Of a stretch of DNA of 64,000 bases, positions 42,432 to 52,036 are shown in pieces. Made by a program: the position numbers and the translations under genes. A model generated the notes under the pieces. That model was not told the DNA's origin. It did no database searches and was given only the letters and a program-made list of their open reading frames with translations. The stretch's first letter is position 1. Each line of letters begins with the position of its first letter. The stretch is from Sphaerisporangium corydalis (lineage in GTDB: Bacteria; Actinomycetota; Actinomycetes; Streptosporangiales; Streptosporangiaceae): positions 34,882 through 98,881 of the forward strand of contig NZ_JANZYP010000031.1 in the NCBI RefSeq assembly GCF_025506355.1, given 5' to 3'.

Positions 42432-45400
42432 TCAGGGGCCGACCAGGGCGTTCGGGCCGAGCAGGACCTTGATGTCCCCGGCGAACGCGCCGCCGACGGC
42501 GTTCACCCGGTAGTCGGGCAGCTCCACGACGCTGATCTTCCGGTTGAGGCGCTCCATGCGGAGGTGGACGGGGGTCTCGCCGGGATGCACCTTCAGGATC
42601 CGCTTGAGCTCGTACACCAGGTCCTGGGTGACCCGTTCCTCGCGCAGGGCGATGACCACCGGCTCGCGGCCGTCCGCCTGGATCCCGGAGATGTCGAGGA
42701 AGCTGATGTCGGTGGCGTTGAAGGAGATGGTGGCCTCCTCGCCGTCGCCGCGCGAGCGGATGCGGCCCGTCACCGACACGACCAGGTCGGGCGCGAGGTT
42801 GCTCCCGTACAGCTGGTAGGTCTGGGGGAAGCAGGGCACCTCGATGGACGCGTCGTGATCCTCGATCTTGAGGATGGCCCACACGTCGCCCTTCTTGGTG
42901 ACCTTCTTGTCGACGCCGGAGATGATCCCGGCGATGCGGACGTTGCCGAACCCCGCCTGGCCCTCCAGGACCTGGGCGACGGTCAGGTCCCGGTTGCGCT
43001 CAAGGACGCGCTCCGCGCCGTTGAGCGGGTGGTCGGAGACGTACAGGCCGAGCATCTCCCGCTCGAAGGACAGTTTGGTCTTCTTGTCCCACTCGCCCTC
43101 GGGGACCACGACGCGGAACACGTTGTTCGCGTCGTCGTCGGCGTCGTCGAACGCGTCGAACAGCGAGTCCTGGCCCAGGGCCTCCTTGCGTTTGACGTCG
43201 ATGACCGAGTCCACGGCCTGGTCGTGGATCTGGACCAGGCCGCGCCGGGTGTGGCCGAGTCCGTCGAACGCCCCGGCCTTGATCAGCGACTCGATGGTCC
43301 TCTTGTTGCACACGACCTGCGGGACCTTGGTCAAAAAGTCGTTGAAGTCGCTGTAGGCGCCCTTCTTCGAGCGGGCGGTGATGATGCCGTTGATGGCGTT
43401 CTCGCCGATGTTCTGCACCGCCCCGAGCCCGAACCGGACGTCCTCGCCGACGGCGCTGAACCGCAGCCCGGACTCGTTGACGTCGGGCGGAAGGACCTTC
43501 ACCTTCATGCGGCGGCACTCCGCGAGGTACAGGGCCATGCGGTCCTTGTTGGTGCCGACGGAGGTGAGCAGGGCGGCCATGTACTCGGCCGGGTAGTTGG
43601 CCTTGAGGTAGGCGGTCCAGTACGACACGAGCCCGTACCCGGCGGTGTGGGACTTGTTGAACCCGTAGGAGCTGAAGGGTTCCAGGACGTCCCAGACGGC
43701 CTTGGCGGCCTCCTCGGTGTAGCCCTTGCCGACCATGCCGGAGGAGAACGTGGCCCACTGCTTGTCCATCTCCTCCTTCTTCTTCTTGCCCATCGCCCGG
43801 CGGAGGATGTCGGCGCCGCCGAGGGTGTACCCGGCCAGCTGCTGGGCGATGGCCATGACCTGCTCCTGGTAGACCACCAGGTGGTAGGTGGTGCCGAGGA
43901 TCGGGTCGAGCGCGTCCTGGAGCGTGGGGTGGATCGGGGTGATCGCCTGCTGCCCGGCCTTGCGCAGCGCGTAGTTGGTGTGGGCGTTGGCGCCCATCGG
44001 GCCGGGGCGGCCCAGCGCCAGGACCGACGAGATGTCCTCGAACCGGGCCGGGGCGATCAGCTTGGTCAGGTCGCGCATCATCGAGCTGTCGAGCTGGAAC
44101 ACCCCGAGGGTGTCGCCTCGGGCCAGCAGCTCGTAGGCCTTCTTGTCGTCCAGGGACAGTGTGAGCATGTCCAGGTCGACGCCGCGGTTCTCCTTGACGT
44201 TCAGGACGGCGTCCCCGATGACGGTCAGGTTGCGCAGGCCGAGGAAGTCCATCTTCAGCGCGCCCATGTTCTCGCTGCTGGGCCCGTCGAAGCCGGTGAT
44301 TCGCGCGCCGTCGTCCGCCCGCATGAAGATCGGCATGACGTCGAGCAGGGGCTGGGAGGACAGGATCACGCCCGCGGCGTGGACGCCGGTGCCCCGGGTC
44401 AGGCCCTCGATGCCGAGTGCGGTGTCGACGACCTGCTTGACGTCCTGGTCCTCCTCGTAGAGCTTGCGCAGCTCCGTGGCCTCGGCGTACCGGGGGTGCT
44501 TCTCGTCGAAGATGCCGGAGAGCGGGATCTCCTTGCCCATGACGGCCGGCGGGAACGCCTTGGTGATCTTCTCCCCGACCGGGAAGGGGTAGCCGAGGAC
44601 GCGGGCCGCGTCCTTGACGGCCGCCTTCGACTTGATCGTCATGTAGGTGATGATCAGCGAGACGTTGTCCTGGCCGTAGCGTTCGGTGACGTACCGGATC
44701 ATGTCGCCGCGCCTGCGCTCGTCGAAGTCCAGGTCGACGTCGGGCATGGAGATGCGTTCGGGGTTCAGGAACCGCTCGAACAGCAGGGAGTGCTCGATGG
44801 GGTCGAGCTCGGTGATGCCGGTGACGTAGGCCACCATGGAACCGGTCGCCGACCCGCGGCCCGGGCCGATCCAGATGCCGTTGTCGCGGGCGTACTGGCA
44901 GATGTCGGCGACGACGAGGAAGTAGCCGGGGAACCCCATGTTCTCGATGACGGTGAGCTCGTACTCGATGCGCTCCTCGACATGGGCCGGCACCGGGTCG
45001 CCGTAACGGCGGACCGCACCGCGGTGGGCCTCCTTGCGCAGCCAGCTCATCTCGGTCTCCCCTTCGGGGACCGGGAACTTGGCGGCGAGGTCGCGGTGGG
45101 CGAACACCTCGTCGTAGGCCTCGACGCGCTCGGCGATCAGCAGGGTGTTCTTGCAGCCCTGCGCCCAGACCTCGGAGTTCGGGTCCAGCGCCCACATCTC
45201 GTCGGCCGACCGCACGTAGTAGCCGTTGCCGGAGAACCGGAACCGGGACGGGTCGCTGATCTGGGAGTTGGTGCCGACGCAGAGCAGCGCGTCGTGGGCG
45301 GTGGACTGGTCCTCGGTGACGTAGTGGGAGTCGTTGGTGACCAGCGGCGGGATGCCGAGGACCTCGCCGAGCCGCAGCAGCTCGCTGCGTACCCCCGTCT

Positions 45401-46019
45401 CGATCGGGATCCCGCCGTGATCCATGATCTCCAGGAAGTAGTTGTCCCGGCCGAAGATCTCCTGGTACTTGGCGGCGTGCTCCACCGCCTTGTCGAACTG
45501 CCCGAGCCTGAGCCGGGTCTGCACCGCGCCCGAGGGGCAGCCGGTGGTGGCGACGATCCCCTCGTGGTACTTCTCGAACAGCTCGTCGTCCATGCGGGGG
45601 TACTTCTTCATGTGGCCCTCGAGCGAGGCCAGCGAGGAGATCCGGAACAGGTTGCGCAGCCCCTGGGCGTTGACGGCCCACATCGTCTTGTGCAGGTAGG
45701 TGCCGGTCGCCGACACGTCGCCGCCGAGCCCGGTCCGCTCGTCGGACTTGCGCTGGTGGGGCTCCCCCCAAAACACCGGTTTCTTGTAATGGCGCGACTC
45801 GGGGCTGACGTACCCCTCGATCCCGATGATCGGTTTCACGTCGGCGGCCTTCATCTTCGCCTGGAACTCGTAGGCGCCGAACATGTTGCCGTGGTCGCTC
45901 ATCGCGATCGCGGGCATCCCCAGTTCGGCCGCCCGCGCGGCCAGCTTATTGATCTTCGCTGCGCCGTCGAGCATCGAGTACTCAGTGTGAACATGCAGGT
46001 GAACGAATGAATCAGCCAC
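42432..46019 (-). CDS. dnaE: DNA polymerase III alpha subunit
   Basis: Replicative C-family polymerase, 1195 residues. PHP domain at the N-terminus (FVHLHVHTEYSMLDGAAKI), the palm with catalytic acidic motif PDVDLDFDERRRGD, GPGRGSATGS, the finger/tau-binding middle, a helix-hairpin-helix region, and a C-terminal OB fold (VRIAGIISGVDKKVTKKGD). Intact and of normal length for actinobacterial DnaE1. GTG 46019. It shares no operon with its neighbours. Confidence 0.97.
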   Translation of the reverse strand: MADSFVHLHVHTEYSMLDGAAKINKLAARAAELGMPAIAMSDHGNMFGAYEFQAKMKAADVKPIIGIEGYVSPESRHYKKPVFWGEPHQRKSDERTGLGGDVSATGTYLHKTMWAVNAQGLRNLFRISSLASLEGHMKKYPRMDDELFEKYHEGIVATTGCPSGAVQTRLRLGQFDKAVEHAAKYQEIFGRDNYFLEIMDHGGIPIETGVRSELLRLGEVLGIPPLVTNDSHYVTEDQSTAHDALLCVGTNSQISDPSRFRFSGNGYYVRSADEMWALDPNSEVWAQGCKNTLLIAERVEAYDEVFAHRDLAAKFPVPEGETEMSWLRKEAHRGAVRRYGDPVPAHVEERIEYELTVIENMGFPGYFLVVADICQYARDNGIWIGPGRGSATGSMVAYVTGITELDPIEHSLLFERFLNPERISMPDVDLDFDERRRGDMIRYVTERYGQDNVSLIITYMTIKSKAAVKDAARVLGYPFPVGEKITKAFPPAVMGKEIPLSGIFDEKHPRYAEATELRKLYEEDQDVKQVVDTALGIEGLTRGTGVHAAGVILSSQPLLDVMPIFMRADDGARITGFDGPSSENMGALKMDFLGLRNLTVIGDAVLNVKENRGVDLDMLTLSLDDKKAYELLARGDTLGVFQLDSSMMRDLTKLIAPARFEDISSVLALGRPGPMGANAHTNYALRKAGQQAITPIHPTLQDALDPILGTTYHLVVYQEQVMAIAQQLAGYTLGGADILRRAMGKKKKEEMDKQWATFSSGMVGKGYTEEAAKAVWDVLEPFSSYGFNKSHTAGYGLVSYWTAYLKANYPAEYMAALLTSVGTNKDRMALYLAECRRMKVKVLPPDVNESGLRFSAVGEDVRFGLGAVQNIGENAINGIITARSKKGAYSDFNDFLTKVPQVVCNKRTIESLIKAGAFDGLGHTRRGLVQIHDQAVDSVIDVKRKEALGQDSLFDAFDDADDDANNVFRVVVPEGEWDKKTKLSFEREMLGLYVSDHPLNGAERVLERNRDLTVAQVLEGQAGFGNVRIAGIISGVDKKVTKKGDVWAILKIEDHDASIEVPCFPQTYQLYGSNLAPDLVVSVTGRIRSRGDGEEATISFNATDISFLDISGIQADGREPVVIALREERVTQDLVYELKRILKVHPGETPVHLRMERLNRKISVVELPDYRVNAVGGAFAGDIKVLLGPNALVGP

Positions 46020-46114
46020 GGGTGATCGAGGGCCTTTCGTGGTGGATCTGCCGCCACCCCAACCCTATCGACCGCCCCCCGCGCCCGCCGAGTCCCTGGA
46101 GTCAAACGACATGA

Positions 46115-47395
46115 TCAGTGAGCCGGACTGAGTGACCCGCCATCACTGACCCCGACCGGCCCGGCCCTGCGCAGCTTGCGCACCGACGGCGTCAGCAGCA
46201 GGGCGGCGCAGACGGCGAAGCTGACCCCCGCCGACGTCAGCAGCAGATCGCGGGGATCGATCACCCCCGACACCGGTCCGACGAGCGCTTGCCCGACGGC
46301 GATACCGGACACCGACCCGGCCACCTCGTAGGCGGTGACACGGTTCAGGACGTCCGGGGCGACCTGGGTCTGCACGCTGGTCGACCACATCACGGCCCAG
46401 AACGCCCAGGCCATGCCGCCGAGCAGATGCCCGGCCATCAGCTGGGGCAGCGGCAGTTCGAGCGCGGTCACCAGCGGCCCGAAACCGAAACCGATCATCG
46501 CGACGGCCCCCGCGGCCAGCGGCCGGGACGGGCGGAAGCGGATCGCGACCAGACCGCCGATGACCGTCCCGACGCCGAGGCCCGCCATCACCCAGCCGTA
46601 CGCCGCGTCGCCGAGGCGCTCGCCGATCAGCCGGGACCCGAGCGGGATCGAGGGGCCGAAGACGAGCATCCCGAAGAAGACCCAGATGATGATCACCGCG
46701 CACATCCAGGTGCGGGACCGGAACTCCGCCCAGCCCCGCCGCAGGTCACGCAGCACGCTCGCGCGCTCGGGCCGTGCGGTGGGGGCGAGCCGGATCAGCG
46801 TGAGGCACAGCGCGCTGAAGGCGAAGGCCGCGGCGTTCAGCGAGTAGACGACGCCCGCGCTGGACAGCGCCATCACCAGCCCCGCGAGGACGGGCCCGCC
46901 GAGCTGGGACGCCGCGTCGGCGATCTTGAGGGTGGCGTTGGCGCGCTGCGGGTCGCGCGCCACCAGCGGAACCATGCTGTTGACGCCGGGCTGGAACATC
47001 GCGGCGGCGGTCCCGGCGACGAAGGAGCAGGCCAGCAGGAGCCAGAGCGGAGGGACGCCGGTCAGGAACGCGACCGCGACCGTGCCCTGGCTGACGATCC
47101 GGACGGCGTCGGCGCCGACCATCATCGTGCGGGCCCCGATCCGGTCGGCGAAGACCCCGCCGAACAGCACGAAGAGCACGAAGGGCGTGGTGAAGATGGC
47201 CAGAACGTACCCAACGCCCGCGATTCCGTAAATCGCTCCGACGGCCAGGGCGGCGGCGACCTGCATCATCGCGTCGCCGAGCAGGGCTACGGATCTGGCC
47301 CCGAAATAGAGCGTGAAATCCCTGGTCCAGATGCTGTTTCGGGTGACCGGGGGCTGCCCGCGATCGAGGACGGCGGTCATGTCGGGGGACTCCAT
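46115..47395 (-). CDS. Major facilitator superfamily transporter
   Basis: 426 residues, twelve predicted membrane segments, with the loop 2-3 signature GGVFADRIGARTMMV near 85 of drug-efflux-type MFS proteins (DHA3-like). Likely a proton-driven efflux pump. ATG 47395 is 72 bp from the divergent GlxA-like regulator start, which probably controls it. Confidence 0.88.
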   Translation of the reverse strand: MESPDMTAVLDRGQPPVTRNSIWTRDFTLYFGARSVALLGDAMMQVAAALAVGAIYGIAGVGYVLAIFTTPFVLFVLFGGVFADRIGARTMMVGADAVRIVSQGTVAVAFLTGVPPLWLLLACSFVAGTAAAMFQPGVNSMVPLVARDPQRANATLKIADAASQLGGPVLAGLVMALSSAGVVYSLNAAAFAFSALCLTLIRLAPTARPERASVLRDLRRGWAEFRSRTWMCAVIIIWVFFGMLVFGPSIPLGSRLIGERLGDAAYGWVMAGLGVGTVIGGLVAIRFRPSRPLAAGAVAMIGFGFGPLVTALELPLPQLMAGHLLGGMAWAFWAVMWSTSVQTQVAPDVLNRVTAYEVAGSVSGIAVGQALVGPVSGVIDPRDLLLTSAGVSFAVCAALLLTPSVRKLRRAGPVGVSDGGSLSPAH

Positions 47396-47467
47396 GGGAT
47401 CTCATTCTGGACATCCGATGGGGTTCCGGCAGGCGCCCGCAATGACATCAATGGGTACATTCATGCC

Positions 47468-48442
47468 ATGAAGCAGCGCGTGGTCGTCTTCGTCAGCCCG
47501 CTCCAGGAGCTCTACACGGTGACCTGCGCCTCGGCGGTGTTCGGCTACCACGGCCCGGACATCCCCCGGCACTACGACTTCCAGATCTGCGCCGAGCGTC
47601 CGGGCCCCGTCGCGACGAGCGTCTGCGCGGACCTCGTGGTCGAACGCGGCCTGGACGCTATCGCCGAGGCCGGCACCCTCCTGATCGCCGGGTGGGGCGG
47701 GTGCGGCGGCACCGGCATCAGCGCCGAACTCGTGGACGCGATCAAGGCCGCCCATGCCCGAGGCACCCGGTTGGTCGCCATCTGCTCGGGCGTCTACCTG
47801 CTCGCCGAGGCCGGCCTGCTCGACGGCAGGAGGGCGGCGGTCCACTGGGACTTCACCGCCGACTTCGCCAAGCGCTACCCGCGCGTCCGCGCCGACAAGA
47901 CCGTCCTCTACGTGGACGACCGCGACATCGCGACGGCAGGCACCTCAGGCACCACCATCGACCTCTGCCTCAACCAGGTCAGACACGAACACGGGGCCGC
48001 CCTGGCCATGCGCATCGGCCGCCAGTTCTCCGCGCCCCCGCACCGCGAGGGCTGCCAGCGCCAGTATCCCGAACTCCCGACCACCGGCCCGGTCCCCGAC
48101 TCCCTGTCCCCTCTCCTGGACTGGGTCATCGCCAACCTCGACCAGCCCCTGACGCTCGAGGACATGGCCGCCCGCTCGGGCCGCACCCCTCGCACCCTCA
48201 GCCGCCACTTCGCAGACCAACTGGGCGTCTCCCCGGGCCGCTGGCTCCTGGACCGCCGCATCGCCAGCACCCGGGCCCTCCTGGAGGAGACCGACCTGCC
48301 CATCGAGACCATCGCCCAACGCGTCGGCCTCTCCTCCGCCGTCAACCTCCGCCGCCGCTTCCACAACGCCCTCGACACCACCCCCGCCCAATACCGCCGC
48401 ACCTTCCGCCGGCTCCCGCCACGGAAGAACACGGATCGATGA
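47468..48442 (+). CDS. GlxA-type AraC-family regulator with DJ-1/PfpI domain
   Basis: 324 residues: N-terminal DJ-1/PfpI-like domain (about 1-170; LLIAGWGG, VAICSGVYLLAEAGLLDG with the nucleophile-elbow cysteine) and a C-terminal double helix-turn-helix (LTLEDMAARSGRTPRTLSRHF, IETIAQRVGLSSAVNLRRRF). It likely binds a small metabolite and regulates the divergent MFS gene. It is followed by a strong inverted repeat. Confidence 0.9.
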   Translation: MKQRVVVFVSPLQELYTVTCASAVFGYHGPDIPRHYDFQICAERPGPVATSVCADLVVERGLDAIAEAGTLLIAGWGGCGGTGISAELVDAIKAAHARGTRLVAICSGVYLLAEAGLLDGRRAAVHWDFTADFAKRYPRVRADKTVLYVDDRDIATAGTSGTTIDLCLNQVRHEHGAALAMRIGRQFSAPPHREGCQRQYPELPTTGPVPDSLSPLLDWVIANLDQPLTLEDMAARSGRTPRTLSRHFADQLGVSPGRWLLDRRIASTRALLEETDLPIETIAQRVGLSSAVNLRRRFHNALDTTPAQYRRTFRRLPPRKNTDR

Positions 48443-48471
48443 CCACCACGTATCGGAAGCGGGCATGAGGA

Positions 48472-48530
48472 CGCGGGTCCGTCCGGAGGGGGCCGCTGCC
48501 CATGGCGGATCTTTACTGGACGGACCCGCG
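48472..48530. terminator. Long-loop inverted repeat after the GlxA-like gene
   Basis: CGCGGGTCCGTCC (48472-48484) and GGACGGACCCGCG (48518-48530) are perfect 13-bp arms around a 33-base loop, 29 bp after the regulator stop. The long loop is unusual for a terminator, but position suits one. Confidence 0.6.
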
Positions 48531-48541
48531 CGTTCTCGGGA

Positions 48542-48584
48542 GCAGGGAGTCCCCGCCGTCGGATAGGCGGCCAGGGACCCCTGC
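48542..48584. terminator. Hairpin downstream of aceA
   Basis: GCAGGGAGTCCC (48542-48553) pairs with GGGACCCCTGC (48574-48584): eleven pairs with one bulged A, and a 20-base loop. It lies 31 bp beyond the aceA stop (aceA reads leftward) and is the likely aceA terminator. Confidence 0.55.
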
Positions 48585-48615
48585 GTTCGGATGGACGGTC
48601 CTGGGCGGAGGATCG

Positions 48616-49908
48616 TCAGTGCGTGGTGGCGAACTGCTCGGTCTCGGTGGAGCCCTTCAGGGCCACCGTCGAGGAGTCGGGGGCGACGGCCGTGCTGATC
48701 AGGTCGAAGTAGCCGGTGCCCACCTCGCGCTGGTGGCGGGTCGCGGTGTACCCCTGCGCCTCGGCGCCGAACTCGGCCTCCTGCAGCTCGACGTACGCCG
48801 TCATGCCGTCCTCGGCGTAGCCGCGCGCCAGGTTGAACATCGAGTAGTTCAGCGAGTGGAAGCCCGCCAGGGTGATGAACTGGAACCGGTACCCCATGTG
48901 GCCCAGTTCGCGCTGGAACTTGGCGATGGTGGAGTCGTCCAGGTGCTGCTTCCAGTTGAACGACGGCGAGCAGTTGTAGGCGAGCATCTGGTCCGGGTAC
49001 TCGGCCTTGATCGCCTCGGCGAACCGCCGCGCCACGTCCAGGTCGGGCGTGGAGGTCTCCATCCACAGCAGGTCGGAGTGCGGTGAGTACGCCAGGCCGC
49101 GCGCGATGCAGGCCTCGACGCCGTTGCGCACGCGGTAGAAGCCCTCGGCCGTGCGGTCGCCGGTGGTGAAGGATTGGTCGCGGGGGTCGACATCGCTGGT
49201 CAGCAGCGTCGCGGCCTGGGCGTCGGTCCGCGCGATGATCAGGGTCGGCACGTCGCAGACGTCCGCGGCCAGGCGGGCGGCGTTGAGCGTCTTGATGTGC
49301 TGGCCGGTGGGGATCAGCACCTTGCCGCCGAGGTGGCCGCACTTCTTCTCCGAGGCGAGCTGGTCCTCCCAGTGCACGCCCGCCGCGCCGGCGGCGATCA
49401 TGCCCTTCATGAGCTCGAAGGCGTTCAGCACGCCACCGAAGCCGGCCTCGGCGTCGGCGACGATGGGCGCGAGCCAGTGCGGGGCCCTGGCGTCCTCCTC
49501 CGACCAGGTGATCTGGTCGGCGCGGAGCAGGGCGTTGTTGATGCGGCGCACCACGGCCGGGACCGAGTTGGCCGGGTACAGGCTCTGGTCGGGGTAGGTC
49601 TGCCCGCCGAGGTTGGCGTCCGCCGCCACCTGCCAGCCGGAGAGGTAGATGGCCTTGAGTCCCGCCTTGACCTGCTGCACGGCCTGGTTGCCGGTGAGGG
49701 CTCCCAGCGCGTGCACGTAGTCCTCGGTCTCCAGCAGGGTCCACAGCCGCTCGGCGCCGAGCCGGGCGAGGGTGTGCTCCTCCTGAACGGAGCCGCGCAG
49801 TCGAACGACGTCTTCGGCCGTGTAGGTCCTCTCGACGTTCTTCCAGCGCGGGTTGCTCTCCCACTCTCGCCGCAGTTCGTCTGCAGCTCCCTTGAGGCGA
49901 TCTTTCAT
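48616..49908 (-). CDS. aceA: Isocitrate lyase
   Basis: Splits isocitrate into glyoxylate and succinate, the first step of the glyoxylate shunt used on acetate and fatty acids. 430 residues with the active-site KKCGH near 190, SYPSHSDLLW-type WMETSTPDL, and [15 protein letters not shown] lies seven bases upstream of ATG 49908. It diverges from the RamB-like regulator. No malate synthase is in the window. Confidence 0.97.
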   Translation of the reverse strand: MKDRLKGAADELRREWESNPRWKNVERTYTAEDVVRLRGSVQEEHTLARLGAERLWTLLETEDYVHALGALTGNQAVQQVKAGLKAIYLSGWQVAADANLGGQTYPDQSLYPANSVPAVVRRINNALLRADQITWSEEDARAPHWLAPIVADAEAGFGGVLNAFELMKGMIAAGAAGVHWEDQLASEKKCGHLGGKVLIPTGQHIKTLNAARLAADVCDVPTLIIARTDAQAATLLTSDVDPRDQSFTTGDRTAEGFYRVRNGVEACIARGLAYSPHSDLLWMETSTPDLDVARRFAEAIKAEYPDQMLAYNCSPSFNWKQHLDDSTIAKFQRELGHMGYRFQFITLAGFHSLNYSMFNLARGYAEDGMTAYVELQEAEFGAEAQGYTATRHQREVGTGYFDLISTAVAPDSSTVALKGSTETEQFATTH

Positions 49909-50423
49909 TTTGACTCCTTTGGCGTCCTCTGGGCGCTTGCTTCGATTCTGCGGCCTTCTAGGGGTCGTGAACAGGATCGATCAAGAGAAGAACGACGCTT
50001 CTTTCGTTCAGAATGAATACTCGTCAGTATTCCGCTGAGAAGAAACGCAAAGTTTTCACTATGGACTAGACCAATTCCTGTGGACCACGCCACTCATCGC
50101 AGGCTGGCAAACCACCATTTATCGCGACAAACAGGGATACTTCGGGCGATGGGTGGGCAGGTGGGTCGTCCCAAGAAAGGCATGACCCGCCCGGTCGGCC
50201 GGGCCGGACGGCCACCCGGCCCACCCGGCCGGGACGATGATCTGGAGCCTCGCCGTCACCGGCGGCCCGGCCGGGGAATGGCGAGCGGGTTCGGCGTCCC
50301 TCGCCGGCCGGGACGGTGTGTGGTCGGCGGGGCGGCGCCGGGCCGGAGGGCGGAGGTGGGCTTGACGGGCGGGATGACGCAGCGTGCTGGAAGATGTGTA
50401 GAAATTTCGATTAGGATCGTGGT
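49909..50423. other. 515-bp aceA/ramB divergent regulatory region
   Basis: No credible gene. The first 200 bp, next to aceA, is AT-richer than the surrounding genome and holds the aceA promoter zone and a RamB-like motif; the stretch from about 50140 to 50370 is very GC-rich with Gly/Arg/Pro-rich pseudo-reading frames. A second AT-rich patch (50396-50420) precedes the regulator gene. Confidence 0.7.
50047..50055. promoter_or_regulatory. RamB-like binding motif upstream of aceA
   Basis: On the minus strand the bases read AAACTTTGC, then GTT, matching the first nine positions of the corynebacterial RamB consensus RAAMTTTGCWAA. It lies about 140 bp upstream of the aceA start. A weaker resemblance, GAAATTTCGATT, lies at about 50401 just before the regulator gene and could serve autoregulation. 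Confidence 0.45.
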
Positions 50424-51893
50424 ATGGCGTCTTTGGTGGGAGAAGAACCGCTGTCTTTGACGCAGGAGCTCGACCTCCTGGCGTTCGGTCAACGGCTGCG
50501 GCACCTGCGCAAGCAGCGCGGGCTCACCCTGTCAGAGCTGGGCGAGCGCGTCGGCCGGGCCCCCAGCCAGCTCTCCCTCCTGGAGAACGGCAAGCGGGAG
50601 CCCAAGCTGTCCCTGCTGAAGTCGCTCGCCACCGCGCTCACCGTGCCCGTCGAGGAACTGCTGCGGCGCCAGGCGCCCAACCGCCGCGCCCAGCTGGAGA
50701 TCGGCCTGGAGGAGGCGCAGCGCGACCCGATCTACGCCTCGCTCGGCCTGCCCCGGCTGAAGGTCTCCGCCCGGGTGCCCAACGACGTGCTGGAACACAT
50801 CCTCGGGCTGTACGAGGAGCTGCGCTCGCGGCAGGCCAAGGGGACCGCGACGCCCGAGGAGGCCAGGGCGGCCAACGCCGAGCTGCGGCGCAAGCAGCGC
50901 GAGCAGGGCAACTACTTCGCCGAGATCGAGGCCGCCGCCGCCGAGGCCCTGGCCGCCGTGGGGTACCGCACCGGCGCGCTCTCCCAGGGCACCGTGCAGG
51001 CGCTCGTCACCCATTTCGGGTACACCGTGCAGACCGCCCAGGACCTCCCTCGCTCCGTACGGTCGATCACCGACCTTCGCCATCGGCGCATCTACGTCAA
51101 ACACGAGCAACTCGGCATGCACACCCCCCGCACGATCCTGCTGCAGACCCTCGGCCACCTCGCGCTCGGCCACCACAAGCCGCGTGACTTCGCCGACTTC
51201 CTGCGGCAGCGCACCGAGGCCAACTACTTCGCCGCCGCCATCCTGGTCCCGGAGACCACCGCCGTGCCCTACCTCAGGGAGGCCAAGCAGGACCGGGTGC
51301 TGTCGGTCGAGGACCTGCGTGACGTGTTCGCGGTGTCGTACGAGATGGCCGCCCACCGCTTCACCAACCTGGCCACCCACCACCTCGACCTGGTCTGCCA
51401 CTTCGTGCGCAACAACGCGGGCGGCATCATCTACAAGGCCTACGAGAACGACGGCATCGAGTTCCCCGCCGACGAACAGGGGGCCATCGAGGGGCAGCGC
51501 ATGTGCCTGCGGTGGTCCGGCCGCCAGGTGTTCCTGTCCCCGGACCGCTTCTCGGTGTTCCACCAGTACTCGGACTCGCCCACCGGCACGTACTTCTGCA
51601 GCGCCCACGTCGACCCCTCCCGGGAGCGCGACTTCGCGATCACGCTCGGGGTGCCGTACCGCGAGTCCCGCTGGTTCCGGGGCCGGGAGACCACCAACAG
51701 GTCCAAGTCGAACTGCCCCTCGGGCGACTGCTGCCGCCGCCCGCCGGCCGAGCTGACCCAGCGCTGGGAGGGGTACGCCTGGCCGTCGGCCCGCGCCAAC
51801 TCCCACGTCCTCGCCGCCCTGCCTCCCGGCTCGTTCCCCGGCGTGGACGAGGCCGACGTCTACACCTTCCTGGACCGCCACGCCACCCTGTGA
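50424..51893 (+). CDS. ramB: RamB-like XRE/DUF2083 acetate-metabolism regulator
   Basis: 489 residues: XRE helix-turn-helix (FGQRLRHLRKQRGLTLSELG, SQLSLLENGKREPKLSLL, about residues 20-75), a central IrrE/ImmA-like region where the zinc motif is degenerate (LGHLALGHH, no HExxH), and a C-terminal DUF2083 (short-chain fatty acyl regulator) domain ending in a Cys cluster (SNCPSGDCCRRPP). RamB regulates aceA/aceB and acetate uptake in corynebacteria. The divergent aceA strongly supports the same role here. ATG 50424 with AGGA upstream. Confidence 0.9.
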   Translation: MASLVGEEPLSLTQELDLLAFGQRLRHLRKQRGLTLSELGERVGRAPSQLSLLENGKREPKLSLLKSLATALTVPVEELLRRQAPNRRAQLEIGLEEAQRDPIYASLGLPRLKVSARVPNDVLEHILGLYEELRSRQAKGTATPEEARAANAELRRKQREQGNYFAEIEAAAAEALAAVGYRTGALSQGTVQALVTHFGYTVQTAQDLPRSVRSITDLRHRRIYVKHEQLGMHTPRTILLQTLGHLALGHHKPRDFADFLRQRTEANYFAAAILVPETTAVPYLREAKQDRVLSVEDLRDVFAVSYEMAAHRFTNLATHHLDLVCHFVRNNAGGIIYKAYENDGIEFPADEQGAIEGQRMCLRWSGRQVFLSPDRFSVFHQYSDSPTGTYFCSAHVDPSRERDFAITLGVPYRESRWFRGRETTNRSKSNCPSGDCCRRPPAELTQRWEGYAWPSARANSHVLAALPPGSFPGVDEADVYTFLDRHATL

Positions 51894-52036
51894 CCCGCTG
51901 GGCTGACCCGCTGGGCTGACCCGCCGGGCACCCGCCCTCGAACGCTCTCCCGTTTCTCACCGGCCGGGTTCCGGGCCGGGGGCGACCTCCCGTTACGGTG
52001 GTGGTCTCTCGCCGCAGCCTGCCAAGGAGATCCCTC

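Noticed and set aside
42564..46010. A 1148-codon open frame on the plus strand
   Set aside because: It is the antisense shadow of dnaE, caused by GC-skewed third positions; its composition is Gly/Val/Asp/His-rich with no domain.
46289..47467. Long N-terminal extension of the GlxA-type regulator frame
   Set aside because: This part is antisense to the MFS gene and low in structure; the regulator starts at ATG 47468, where the DJ-1 fold begins.
47945..49864. A 639-codon minus-strand frame across aceA
   Set aside because: It overlaps aceA in another frame and the antisense of the GlxA-type gene; isocitrate lyase is clearly the true gene.
50080..50460. Small plus-strand frame in the aceA/ramB spacer
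   Set aside because: It is Arg/Gly/Pro-rich, has no ribosome-binding site and overlaps the ramB start in another frame.
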